Origin: Methylophaga marina
GTDB taxonomy: Bacteria > Pseudomonadota > Gammaproteobacteria > Nitrosococcales > Methylophagaceae
Length of the DNA: 64,000 nucleotides
Assembly: GCF_030296755.1 (NCBI RefSeq)
Contig: NZ_AP027741.1
Location: 434,001 to 498,000 of the forward strand
Reading direction: 5' to 3'
Part shown: one piece after another, positions 48,615 through 58,129 of the stretch
Layout: each line of letters starts with the position of its first letter
Position numbering within the stretch: position 1 is the stretch's first letter
The notes under the pieces: generated by a model
Told to the model about the DNA's origin: nothing
Database searches by the model: none
Seen by the model: only the letters and a program-made list of their open reading frames with translations
Translations under genes and position numbers: made by a program

Positions 48615-49019
48615 TTAGTCACTGATGGTGTCTGCTTCTAATTCGTAAGCACCATCTTTGTTATGAACTTCTGTGCCATGAAGCGGTGGATTAAACACGC
48701 ATGCCAACTTCATTTCTTTAAAAGCACGAAGCATGTGTTTGTCGTGTTTGTCGAGGTTATATAACGTACCTGGCGTGATAGCGTATTTTTTACCATCATC
48801 CAGTGTTTCAACCTCACCTTCACCACTAATGCAATACACAGACTCCAGGTGATTTTGATAATGCATTCTGAAATCAGCACCTTCGTAGATAGTGGTGATA
48901 TGGAAAGAAAATCCCATATTGTCATCTTTTAACAGCAAACGAGTACTGTCCCAGTTGCCATTAGGATCAACGATTTTACGATCCGTTTTTTCTGCTTCTT
49001 GAAGTTGTCTAACAAGCAT
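48615..49019 (-). CDS. ectC: L-ectoine synthase
   Basis: EctC closes N-gamma-acetyldiaminobutyrate into ectoine. The 134-residue cupin starts [16 protein letters not shown] and contains [27 protein letters not shown] and [13 protein letters not shown], with the metal-binding Glu, Tyr and His of the family. It lies between ectB and ask. No ectD (hydroxylase) is present, so ectoine rather than hydroxyectoine is expected from this locus. Confidence 0.96.
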   Translation of the reverse strand: MLVRQLQEAEKTDRKIVDPNGNWDSTRLLLKDDNMGFSFHITTIYEGADFRMHYQNHLESVYCISGEGEVETLDDGKKYAITPGTLYNLDKHDKHMLRAFKEMKLACVFNPPLHGTEVHNKDGAYELEADTISD

Positions 49020-49051
49020 TTCATATCCTCTGGTTGATTAATATTCGGAAG

Positions 49052-49079
49052 TAAAACGGGTGTCTGGGCACCCGTTTTA
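49052..49079 (-). other. Hairpin between ectB and ectC
   Basis: TAAAACGGGTG (49052-49062) pairs with CACCCGTTTTA (49069-49079) around TCTGGG. It fills the 71-base ectB-ectC gap and has no long T-tract downstream (ATATTAATC). It may protect the ectB message or tune ectC. Confidence 0.65.
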
Positions 49080-49090
49080 TGTTCATAAGC

Positions 49091-50428
49091 TTATGATTGA
49101 CGAGTCATTTTCTCGACTTCTTCACTCACTGAATAATCACCTTCGAAATAATCTTTTTCTTCTGGAATATTGTCAGCCTTGGCACATACTTCTTTGATTG
49201 ATTGCTCAAGGATATCAATACCCTTCTCTAAGTTTTCTTGTGTGATCGTGAGCGGACATAAAAATTTGACCACATGATCATCAGTACCACTTGTTTCGAT
49301 GATCAGACCTTTCTGGAAGGCGTTGTGGGTGATTTTTCCAGCAATTTCACCGCTCACACAATTAATACCACGGAACATGCCACGACCATGTGAGTTGAAG
49401 TTACCTTCACCATACAACTCAACGATCTTATCAACACGCTTAGCGATGTAATCACCTTTCGCTTGTACTTCTTTAGCGAAAGTATCGTCTTTCCAATAGT
49501 TATCCAGTGCCGCTTTTGCTGTAATGAAGGCAGGGTTATTGCCACGGAATGTACCGTTGTGCTCACCTGGTTTCCATTGATCTAACTCAGGCTTCATCAA
49601 CACAATAGCGAAAGGTAAACCATAACCACTGAGTGATTTAGAGACAGTCACGATATCAGGGTAGATACCCGCTTCCTCAAAGCTGAAGAATGTGCCTGTT
49701 CTACCACAACCGGCTTGGATGTCATCAATAATTAGAAGTACGTCATGCTTCTTACATACTTCAGAAAGACTTTTTAACCAAGTCATTGAACACGCATTGA
49801 TACCACCCTCACCCTGCACAGTTTCCACAATGACAGCAGCAGGTTTATCTACACCACTGCTTGAATCAGAGAGAACTTTGTCTAAGTAGTTAGTTGTATC
49901 AACATCATCACCCATATAACCATCATATGGCATACGAGTGGCACCACTGAGGCTCACGCCTGCACCACCACGGTGATGTCCATTACCTGTGATAGCTAAA
50001 GAACCCAATGTTTGACCATGCCAACCATTAGTAAAAGAAATGACATTTTCCCGCCCTGTATATTTACGAGCTGTTTTTAACGCAGCTTCTACAGCATTGG
50101 TACCCGTTGGACCTGTGAACATAACAATATAGTCAAGGTCACGTGGCTTAAGAATATTGTTGTTGAAACTCTCTAGAAACTCACCTTTGGCACGAGTGTG
50201 AAGATCAAGACCTTGAGTGATGCCATCGTTGTTGATGTACTCAAGCAATTTTTCTTTGAATAGATCGTTATTGTGACCGTAGTTCAGTGAACCTGCACCG
50301 GCTAAGAAGTCTAGATAGGCATTGCCTTCTTCATCATAAATAAACTCGTCTTTTGCACGGTTGAACATGCGAGGGAAAGAGCGGGCATAAGAACGTACTT
50401 CTGATTCAATTTCATCAAAGATTTTCAT
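49091..50428 (-). CDS. ectB: Diaminobutyrate-2-oxoglutarate transaminase (ectoine pathway)
   Basis: EctB converts aspartate semialdehyde to 2,4-diaminobutyrate with glutamate as amino donor. The 445-residue class III PLP enzyme starts [19 protein letters not shown], diagnostic for EctB, and shows [34 protein letters not shown] and the PLP-Lys segment [33 protein letters not shown] precedes the ATG. The gap from ectA is 57 bases. Confidence 0.96.
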   Translation of the reverse strand: MKIFDEIESEVRSYARSFPRMFNRAKDEFIYDEEGNAYLDFLAGAGSLNYGHNNDLFKEKLLEYINNDGITQGLDLHTRAKGEFLESFNNNILKPRDLDYIVMFTGPTGTNAVEAALKTARKYTGRENVISFTNGWHGQTLGSLAITGNGHHRGGAGVSLSGATRMPYDGYMGDDVDTTNYLDKVLSDSSSGVDKPAAVIVETVQGEGGINACSMTWLKSLSEVCKKHDVLLIIDDIQAGCGRTGTFFSFEEAGIYPDIVTVSKSLSGYGLPFAIVLMKPELDQWKPGEHNGTFRGNNPAFITAKAALDNYWKDDTFAKEVQAKGDYIAKRVDKIVELYGEGNFNSHGRGMFRGINCVSGEIAGKITHNAFQKGLIIETSGTDDHVVKFLCPLTITQENLEKGIDILEQSIKEVCAKADNIPEEKDYFEGDYSVSEEVEKMTRQS

Positions 50429-50485
50429 AGGTTATTTTTCTCCTAGTAATATTTTTTTCGTATCCTGATATCTGTATCTATTCTG

Positions 50486-50995
50486 CTATAGCTCGAATGG
50501 ACCGACTCTGACCAACATTTCTGTCTCATGTTGACCTGCAAAATGTTGTTGGCGATCAAACATCACTGATCGGTTTAGCTCTGCATCAAGCTTATTGGCC
50601 AAACTTTCAAATAATGCCCACGATGCACGATTATCCGGTGTGATAGTGGTTTCGATAAATTTCACATTCTTACATTGCTCACGGATCAGTATGTGACGAA
50701 GCATTCGGCTTGCAAGCCCTTGTCCTCTTGCTTTCTCGCCCACAGCGACTTGCCATATAAACAAAGTGTCAGGTTTCTTAGGTAAAACATAACCAGAAAT
50801 AAAACCGACCAGTGTTTCATTCATTTCAGCAGCTACAGATGTTTGGGAAAAATGACTGCTCTGCAGCAGATTGCAATACATAGAATTGGTGTCCAGAGGA
50901 GGACAGGCAGCAATTAATTCGAAGACAGAAGAACCGTCTTCTGCTGTAGGTTCTCGGAGGGTAATGAAAACATTCTCATCGTTATTATTTGTCAT
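50486..50995 (-). CDS. ectA: L-2,4-diaminobutyric acid acetyltransferase
   Basis: EctA acetylates diaminobutyrate at the gamma amino group. The 169-residue GNAT protein shows TLREPTAEDGSSVFELIA, ACPPLDTNSMYCNLL and the acetyl-CoA loop EKARGQGLASRML. It is the first gene of ectABC-ask. An 11-base direct repeat (CTCTATTATTT at 51006-51016 and 51021-51031) lies just upstream of the start, and the 194-base divergent gap to the cheW-like gene should hold the EctR-controlled promoter. Confidence 0.95.
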   Translation of the reverse strand: MTNNNDENVFITLREPTAEDGSSVFELIAACPPLDTNSMYCNLLQSSHFSQTSVAAEMNETLVGFISGYVLPKKPDTLFIWQVAVGEKARGQGLASRMLRHILIREQCKNVKFIETTITPDNRASWALFESLANKLDAELNRSVMFDRQQHFAGQHETEMLVRVGPFEL

Positions 50996-51189
50996 TTATA
51001 AATAGCTCTATTATTTATATCTCTATTATTTTTAAGTCACAATAAACCTGAAATTTATCTAATAAAACTGCATATTTCTTATTAAACAGCAATTTAAATA
51101 AAGTAAGTCAGGCTGTTAATGATTTGATATATATAGTACACTAAATAAACATATTGTCCAGCCCGAGATTATCAACGTATATTCAATAG
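50996..51189. promoter_or_regulatory. Divergent ectA / cheW-ectR regulatory region
   Basis: This AT-rich 194-base region lies between ectA and the cheW-ectR pair. It holds an 11-base direct repeat CTCTATTATTT (51006-51016, 51021-51031), which would be in the ectA leader, and an imperfect palindrome TTATTAAA-CAGCAA-TTTAAATAA (51079-51101) that is a candidate EctR (MarR-type) operator. I could not fix a -35/-10 pair in either direction. Confidence 0.5.
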
Positions 51190-51627
51190 ATGACATTACA
51201 GTTACAAGGCAACAAACAATGGCTCTGCTTCGCCATAGAAGATGAAACTTACGCTCATGCGGTAGATAAGGTGAGGGAAGTTCATGACTATATCACCCCC
51301 GTCCCTGTACCGGGCTCGCCGTCATATGTAGACGGGGTACTCAATATAAGAGGAGAGATTGTCACTATTGTATGCAGCAGAAAACTGCTTGGTATTGCTG
51401 ATTCATATGATGCGCGCCACATCATTATTCTGGAGTCAGATAATGGCTTAGTCGGAATAAGCGTCGATGAGGTGATAAGGATTACCTTGCTGGATTTGCA
51501 AAATATGGTTCATGTTGAACAAAAAAATACATTGAGCCCTATATATGCAACCGTAAAACATAAACAACAGCTAATTATATTGGCCGACTTTGAGCGTTGT
51601 TTTAACCAATTGGAAGATTATGAGTAA
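51190..51627 (+). CDS. CheW-like chemotaxis adaptor domain protein
   Basis: CheW couples chemoreceptors to the kinase CheA. The 145-residue single-domain protein has WLCFAIEDETYAHAVDKVRE, PGSPSYVDGVLNIRGEIVTI and VGISVDEVIRI, which fit CheW well. No cheA, receptor or other chemotaxis gene is in the window. It overlaps ectR by 8 bases (ectR ATG at 51620), so the two are co-translated. A run of seven A (51531-51537) is in frame here and intact. The role at an ectoine locus is unknown. Confidence 0.85.
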   Translation: MTLQLQGNKQWLCFAIEDETYAHAVDKVREVHDYITPVPVPGSPSYVDGVLNIRGEIVTIVCSRKLLGIADSYDARHIIILESDNGLVGISVDEVIRITLLDLQNMVHVEQKNTLSPIYATVKHKQQLIILADFERCFNQLEDYE

Positions 51628-52219
51628 AACTATCGGTTTAAATTTAGATGCAGTTTATAATCTTGATCTGACTGATAAGCAGAAGGATCACCTGTTGAAC
51701 CAAATTGAAGAAGTTTTAATCGCTTTACGGCGAGTTATTCGTGCAACTGATTTGCACTCTAAATATCTGGCAAAAACCACCAGCTTAACTGCACCACAAA
51801 TTCTGCTTCTGCAAAGCCTCAGAGATAAAGGTCAGATAACCATTGGCGAACTGGCCAGTGAGATGAGTCTTAGTCAGGCAACGGTCACGACAATTGTTGA
51901 TCGTCTGGAGAAGCGTGAACTGGTTTATCGAATGCGTTCAGAATCAGATAAGCGCAAAGTACATGTTCATCTGACTGATAAAGCATTGGAAATCCTGAAG
52001 AACGCACCGATTCCTCTCCAAGAGCAATTTACACGTCAGTTTGGCGACCTTCAGGAGTGGGAACAAACCATGATCATTTCTGCTCTGAAACGGGTAGCCC
52101 AGATGATGGATGCTCAGCACATCGATGCCTCCCCTGTTCTAGATATTGGTCTGTTAGATCGGCATGATGCTCTACTCGATAATCATGCCGCTTTTCTAGA
52201 CGAAAAAAATAAGACCTAG
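51620..52219 (+). CDS. ectR: MarR-family regulator EctR
   Basis: EctR represses the ect operon in halotolerant methylotrophs. I choose the ATG at 51620 (MSKTIGLNLDAVYNLDLTD, preceded by GGAAG); 199 residues. The winged helix-turn-helix (ITIGELASEMSLSQATVTTI, then VDRLEKRELVYR with the wing SDKRKVHVHL) is clear. The length and N-terminal extension match EctR better than short MarR proteins. Position next to ectA supports the name. It follows the cheW-like gene and is convergent with the GGDEF/EAL gene (4-base overlap). Confidence 0.87.
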   Translation: MSKTIGLNLDAVYNLDLTDKQKDHLLNQIEEVLIALRRVIRATDLHSKYLAKTTSLTAPQILLLQSLRDKGQITIGELASEMSLSQATVTTIVDRLEKRELVYRMRSESDKRKVHVHLTDKALEILKNAPIPLQEQFTRQFGDLQEWEQTMIISALKRVAQMMDAQHIDASPVLDIGLLDRHDALLDNHAAFLDEKNKT

Positions 52220-54312
52220 TGGTCCAATAATAAACGTAACTGCTGTGCAGGCATCGGGTGACTGAAAAAGAATCCCTGAAACTCTGCACAGCCTAACTTC
52301 CTTAAGACCTCCGCTTGCTCACTGGTTTCAACACCTTCAGCGATCGTACACAGTTGCAAATTATCCGCTAACTGTACAATTGTTTGTGCTATGGCACAGT
52401 CTTTTGTATTTGAGACAATTTCCTCTACAAAAGAACGATCGATTTTTAAAGTATCAATAGGAAAGTTCTTCAAATAACTCAGAGAAGAATAGCCTGTACC
52501 AAAATCATCAATTGCCAGCCGCACGCCCAACTTTTTTAACGAAAACAAAAGTGGAATAGTCTCAGCAGTATCTTTCAACATGGCTGTTTCCGTAATTTCT
52601 AATTCAAGCGTTTCTGGTGGTAGATCAGTGACATCCAAAGTATTTTTTATCGTATCTAACAGATAAGATTGCGTAAACTGAGACGCCGATAAGTTCACAG
52701 CAATACGGTAGGCACAGCCTGATGTTTTCTGCCACTCCCTCACTTGGAGGCAGGCTTGCATCAAGACCCAGTTCCCAATTGATAAAATGAGTCCCGTGCT
52801 CTCGGCCACTTCAATAAATACATCCGGTGTTAATAAACCCTTTGTAGGGTGACGCCAACGAAGTAATGCTTCAACCCCCACAATAGTGATGCTCTGAGCA
52901 TCATATTGCGGCTGATAAAACACCTCAAACTGCTGTTCAGCCAACGCTATTCTGAGATCATTCTCCATCTCTAAACGTAATTTAAGATAGTTGTTCATAG
53001 TTTCAGAAAAGAACTGATAATTATTTCTTCCCTTTTCTTTAGCATGATACATAGCCACATCGGCATGTTGTAATAAGGTCTGAACATTGTGACCATCATC
53101 AGGAAACAAGGTAATGCCCATACTAATTGAGATATGTAAAAACTTATCACTAATCAGGAAAGGCTCAGAAAACGCTTGAATTAAACGCTGAGCAATTTCA
53201 GCAACCTGCTCGACCCGGCCTACATCATCCAATAAGACAGTAAATTCATCACCGGCCAAGCGAGCAACACGATTATCAGCATCATAATTTGCTTTAGCGA
53301 CGACATCTGAGTCTCTGACACACTCTCGAATTCTGACGGCAGACTGACAGAGCACCTCATCCCCAATGTGATGACCATAGGTGTCATTGATATATTTGAA
53401 ACGATCTAAATCAAGAAACATCAGAGCAAATTTATTCTGATGGCGTTTTGCACTGGCAATGGCCGTTTCTAACTGCTCAATGAAAAGACGTCGATTTGGT
53501 AAATCTGTCAGCGTGTCGTAGTAAGCATAATAAGTAATCTCCTGCTCTGACTGTTTTCTTGAGGTAATGTCGTGCAAGGTACCTACCATTCGCCATTGAC
53601 CATATTCGAAACTAATATCGGTCCGCTCATTCACAAATAACACGCTACCATCGTTACGAATAATTCGGTATTCAATATCATATGACTGCTTTTCGTAAAC
53701 GGCTTGTTTGAGCGCCATCATCAAACGTGGCCTGTCATCTGGATGCACTTTTTTTAGCGCGGTTCGAACTGTCAGATTGGTTTCTTTTGAAAAACCCAGC
53801 ATGTCGAACATATCTGATGAGCATTCGAGAAACTCGGACTCAAAATCCCACTCCCAATACACCAGATTGGCGATTGACTGGGCCTTAGCCAATTTATTTT
53901 TATTCAGGCTCAGCTCTTGAAGCGTTTTGTTCGCCTTAAGAATATAACGAACCCGATGTTTAAAGAGCGGCCACTTCAATGGTTTGGTGATAAAGTCGGT
54001 GGCGCCAGATTCAAAAGCCTGTTCAATATCTTCAACATCATCCAGTGCTGTCACCATCACAATGGCACACTCAGCACCTTTCGGCAGAGCACGCAGTTGT
54101 GCACAGCACTCAAAACCATTCATGCCGGGCATCGATACATCAAGTAATGTGATATCTGGTTTATGCGTCGTAAATTGAATGATCGCTTCTTCACCCGATG
54201 CAGCTTCGACGATCTGTAACTCACTCGAGGTCAATGACTGAGTCATGAGCATACGTGTGACGGGATCATCATCCACGATCAAGACTACTTGCTTTTTGAT
54301 GGTATTTGCCAT
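52216..54312 (-). CDS. Receiver-PAS-GGDEF-EAL cyclic-di-GMP protein
   Basis: This protein of about 698 residues starts at the ATG at 54312 (TGATG overlap with the hybrid kinase stop, GGGGGATT before it). Domains: receiver (about 8-125, phosphoacceptor in ITLLDVSMPG), PAS/PAC (about 150-260), GGDEF (about 275-430, motif AGDEF in RLAGDEFTVLL) and EAL (about 445-695, with VEALLRWRHP and AIDDFGTGYSSLSYL). AGDEF variants can still be active. It may make and/or break cyclic di-GMP under control of the hybrid kinase encoded just upstream. Confidence 0.92.
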   Translation of the reverse strand: MANTIKKQVVLIVDDDPVTRMLMTQSLTSSELQIVEAASGEEAIIQFTTHKPDITLLDVSMPGMNGFECCAQLRALPKGAECAIVMVTALDDVEDIEQAFESGATDFITKPLKWPLFKHRVRYILKANKTLQELSLNKNKLAKAQSIANLVYWEWDFESEFLECSSDMFDMLGFSKETNLTVRTALKKVHPDDRPRLMMALKQAVYEKQSYDIEYRIIRNDGSVLFVNERTDISFEYGQWRMVGTLHDITSRKQSEQEITYYAYYDTLTDLPNRRLFIEQLETAIASAKRHQNKFALMFLDLDRFKYINDTYGHHIGDEVLCQSAVRIRECVRDSDVVAKANYDADNRVARLAGDEFTVLLDDVGRVEQVAEIAQRLIQAFSEPFLISDKFLHISISMGITLFPDDGHNVQTLLQHADVAMYHAKEKGRNNYQFFSETMNNYLKLRLEMENDLRIALAEQQFEVFYQPQYDAQSITIVGVEALLRWRHPTKGLLTPDVFIEVAESTGLILSIGNWVLMQACLQVREWQKTSGCAYRIAVNLSASQFTQSYLLDTIKNTLDVTDLPPETLELEITETAMLKDTAETIPLLFSLKKLGVRLAIDDFGTGYSSLSYLKNFPIDTLKIDRSFVEEIVSNTKDCAIAQTIVQLADNLQLCTIAEGVETSEQAEVLRKLGCAEFQGFFFSHPMPAQQLRLLLDH

Positions 54313-56599
54313 CAAATCCCCCGCCACTGTTCATCTAAGAAAGAAGTCAATTCAACATAATGCGTATCTAGTTTATCTATATATCCCCCAATCTGGTCAA
54401 GATTATTTTGTCTTGCCAACATTTCTATTTGTTTTGCTAACTCGGCAACAGCCGAAGCGCCAATATTGAGTGAACTGGATTTCAAGGCATGTGCTGATTT
54501 AAATAATTGCTCTGCGTTTTGATTTTTATAGGCCTGTTTGATTGCATGGATGAGGCTTGGAGTATGCTCCATATAGACCTGAAAGATTTGCTCAACCATC
54601 TGTTGGCCACTTTCCCCTGCCATAGCGCGAATATCATCCACAACACGCATATTAAGTATAGGGGTTGAGCCCTTGGCATGATCAAAAGTAGTGGATTCTG
54701 GCAACTTTTCTTTGGTATCTCCTAAGAATCTAGTCAATAAATCCACCAGCTTATTGAAATTGACTGGTTTAATCAGAATATCGTTTGCACCAGCAGCATA
54801 GAAGTCAGATTTAACTTGTTCATCATCATCCGCAGTTAACGCAATAATGGGGACTGTCAGCTTCAACCCCTCTCTGATTTGTTGAGTCACTTCGATACCG
54901 CTCATCATCGGCATGTGATAATCCATTAAAATCATGTCGTATTCAGACACACGACATGCATCTAATGCTTCTTTTCCATCACTCACTAAATCCACATTGC
55001 AATCGAGTTTTTCTAGCATATTCAGAGCAACGGATTGATTGACTTCATTATCTTCTACGACAAGTATTGTTTTGAGTGCCTTTTCGGCAGATGTTTTTAG
55101 CGAAGATGGTTTTTCTTCTGGTAACACCGTTGACCGAAAAATGACTTCAATAGGTAGGGTGAACCAAAAACGATTACCTTTTTTAGTCGCCCCCAGGCCG
55201 TAATCACCCAACATCAAGCTGATCAATTGGCTTGAGATCGCTAAGCCCAGTCCTAAGCCTACTGTCATGGCTTGTTCATTGTTCGAAGCTTGTTGAAAAG
55301 GTTCAAAAATACGTTGTTGTTCGACCGTATCTATAATTGGTCCAGGGTCGCTGACTGAAAATGTCAGAAAAGGTTTTGTCTCGTTAGTGCTCTCAACAAG
55401 GCTTAACTCAATATTCCCAGGCGAGGAGAACCGGATGGCATTATCGATTAAGTTATTGAGGATTTGTCTTAGCTTATGAGGATCCAATATGGCTTCTCTG
55501 ACATCACACTGGAAGCTTAATGTCAGTGTATGTTCATTTTGACTAGCCTTGGCTTGATTACTCTCCAGTACTGAATGAAGCAGTCGATATAAATCCGTCT
55601 GTTGTAGCTCGACTGGCAGTTGGTTGTCATTTAGTTTTGAATATATTTGTAATCGTTCAATAACATCTAATAACTCATGAACTGAATCATTCAGCTGACT
55701 GGCCTTTTCATGTACTTGTGATTCAGTGATGTGAACTTTCAGAAATTCGACATCATTAATCATTTTATGCACTAAAGCCTTTAACCCACGACCGCTGAGG
55801 TTAATAAGTGCTAATTTCGTGTTTTTTTCGTTCTCATATTGTGCTATCAAACGATTCGTTATTTCTAACGTTTCATCAGTTTGTTGCTTTAGCTTTAGCT
55901 CCAACTGTTTGCTGTGCTCAACCCAGTTCTGATTATCAGATTGTAAATCGACAATTGTGTGCTCTATATCTTGTAAACTTTGCTCACAGCTTAATAGCTG
56001 ATCCTGCTTTGTTTCCAATACAGCGTCGACAAACCGTCTTACTGGAAGAATATATCGACGCATAAAAAACCAAACTGTAGCGAGGATGGTTAGAAAAAAA
56101 TCACGAGTCCAGCATATCCGCCAAGCCAGATTGGATGAAAAGGCTTTTGCAATAGACGTTTATCAACCTCTAAATAAATACTCTCCACATTTTCATGCGC
56201 TCCACCAATTGGCTGAAGCGTATGGAGAACCTCTGAATCTGAATAATGATTTGTCTTAGTGAACGTTTGCCGCCATTGATTGGCATACTTATGCGTGACC
56301 TCTTGATTCGGTTTTTTATAATAAAAAAGCGTCTCCGCATTTTTACCAAAGACCACGGCCTGCTTAATATAAGGCACCGCATCTAACCAGGACAGTGCTT
56401 CCGTCTGTTCAGTAATATCATCAATACTGATATTTTTAGACTGTATTGATATCTGTTTTATGAGCGGCTCAAGCTGGTTCTGAGTGACTTTATCCACTAA
56501 TAGGTTGAATACGGCCACAAAAGTTATAGTGGAAACGGTGAGAAATACCACACTTCCCACCCATACAGATCGTGAAATACTCGTTTTCGATAGCGTCAT
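54312..56599 (-). pseudogene. Hybrid sensor kinase with receiver and HPt domains, frame interrupted
   Basis: A first piece (56090-56599) encodes a membrane helix, a periplasmic sensor and the start of a second helix, ending WLGGYAGLVIFF. The rest (54312-56063) continues in another frame: coiled coil, kinase domain (N box LRQILNNLIDNAIRFS; G box VGLGLGLAIS), receiver (ILVVEDNEVN, MILMDYHMPMMSG) and HPt (SAHALKSSSLNIGA). One extra T in the T7 run (A7 at 56094-56100) joins them as VIFFLTILATVWFFMRRYIL, completing the helix; the heptamer T TTT TTC would also allow a -1 slip. The usual His of the SHE-R-P H box appears as LSGRG, so the kinase may lack its own phosphoacceptor. Confidence 0.8.
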
Positions 56600-56837
56600 G
56601 ACTCACGCAACATGTGAGTGATTAACCAATAACACCGTCGCTGAAGGAGTGAAAGAGGAAAGCCTATCAACAATTACAAGCTTGCAGCCAAAAAAAGTCA
56701 TATTGCCTTTCCTCCTCTTATATTGCTCATTGATGCCATTTTTTATGTCATGCTTAGTCAGCGACTAAAATAAGGCCACTCTTATTGTTGTCGTCCCCAT
56801 TTCATTTATATTTAATTTTTACAAATAAAAATTATTA

Positions 56838-57881
56838 CTAGGGTGCAGGATTAGGAATACGTTGATGAATATTCGTTATTTCCGACAGTAATTCTTCTGA
56901 CAATATCAGCTGCTCACTGGCGATATTATTTTTGAGCTGGGACATGTTAGTGGCGCCAATGATATCAGCTGTTAGGAATGGCCGTGAATTAACAAAAGCC
57001 AATGCCATCTGGGCTGGGTCAAGCTGAAAACGCTGAGCAAGCTCCACATAGGCACGTGTTGCCTCAACCGCCTGAGGGTTACTATAGCGACTATAATTCG
57101 GCCAGCGAGTTAAACGAGCATCAGTAGGTTGTGCATTAAGGTATTTTCCTGTCAGTACACCAAATCCCAACGGAGAATAGGCAAGCAGACCGATATTCTC
57201 CCGATGACTAATCTCTGCACACCCGACTTCATAGGTTCTGTTCAATAAACTATAAGGGTTTTGCACACTCACAACTAATGGCAGATTCATCGATTTAGCC
57301 ACAGTGATAAATTGCATTATTCCCCATGGTGTTTCATTGGATAAACCAATATGGCGAATTTTTCCTGCCTGAACTTGTTTCTCCAAGGCTTGTAAAGTCT
57401 TAATGATCGGTGTCAAACCTTGCTCTTTCTCAGACTGTTCGTATCCTAATCGACCGAAGTAGTTTGTATTACGCTCCGGCCAATGTAATTGGTATAAATC
57501 AATATAGTCCGTTTTTAGACGTTTAAGACTGTTATTCAGTGCTGTTTCTATTGTTTTCTCATCAAAGCGGGTTTGACCATCTCTGATATGAGAAACCCAA
57601 TCACCGCCTGGTCCTGCGATTTTGCTCGCTAAGACAATGTCGTCTCTACGAGCTCTTTTTTGTAGCCAGTCACCAATTATTGTTTCGGTTGCACCGTAGG
57701 TCTCAGCGCAGGGAGGGATGGCATAGAGCTCGGCAGTATCAATAAAGTTAACTCCCTCACTGAGAGCGTAGTCTAATTGCTGATGTCCCTCAGCTTGGGT
57801 GTTTTGCTCGCCAAAGGTCATCGTACCCAGACAAATTCGGCTGACTTTTAAATCTGTATTCCCAAGATACCGATAGTGCAT
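56838..57881 (-). CDS. NADP(H)-dependent aldo/keto reductase (Tas-like)
   Basis: This 347-residue AKR barrel protein reduces aldehydes or ketones; the natural substrate is not known. MHYRYLGNTDLKVSRICLGTMTFGEQNT (cited as the first 28 residues by position) and the long insertion IPPCAETYGATE fit the Tas branch. Catalytic residues are visible: Asp and Tyr in FIDTAELYAIPP, Lys in VLASKIAGPGG, His in LYQLHWPERN. It appears monocistronic. A terminator-like hairpin on the same strand (57963-57985) lies upstream, so it must have its own promoter in 57882-57962. Confidence 0.9.
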   Translation of the reverse strand: MHYRYLGNTDLKVSRICLGTMTFGEQNTQAEGHQQLDYALSEGVNFIDTAELYAIPPCAETYGATETIIGDWLQKRARRDDIVLASKIAGPGGDWVSHIRDGQTRFDEKTIETALNNSLKRLKTDYIDLYQLHWPERNTNYFGRLGYEQSEKEQGLTPIIKTLQALEKQVQAGKIRHIGLSNETPWGIMQFITVAKSMNLPLVVSVQNPYSLLNRTYEVGCAEISHRENIGLLAYSPLGFGVLTGKYLNAQPTDARLTRWPNYSRYSNPQAVEATRAYVELAQRFQLDPAQMALAFVNSRPFLTADIIGATNMSQLKNNIASEQLILSEELLSEITNIHQRIPNPAP

Positions 57882-57962
57882 ATAAATAATTCCCTTTTAA
57901 AAATTCAAACCAATAATTCATCATACATTAGTCATGTTATATGCAGAGATAAGCATAAAAAA

Positions 57963-57985
57963 AGGGTGGTTACTGGAACCACCCT
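57963..57985 (-). terminator. Terminator-like hairpin, unit 1
   Basis: AGGGTGGTT (57963-57971) pairs with AACCACCCT (57977-57985) around ACTGG; on the minus strand seven T follow. No gene ends before it on that strand, so what it terminates is not known. On the plus strand ACTCC-A6-GGAG follows and could form another small stem. Confidence 0.65.
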
Positions 57986-58129
57986 ACTCCAAAAAAGGAG
58001 ATTTACGCAGATAGGATTACTGACGTACAGGTCAGTGAACGTCAGTACGATTATTGACTATACAAACAAAAGAAATATTCATTGGAATTAACGAATGAAA
58101 ATCGATTAGTTATCTACTAAGCAAGAAAA

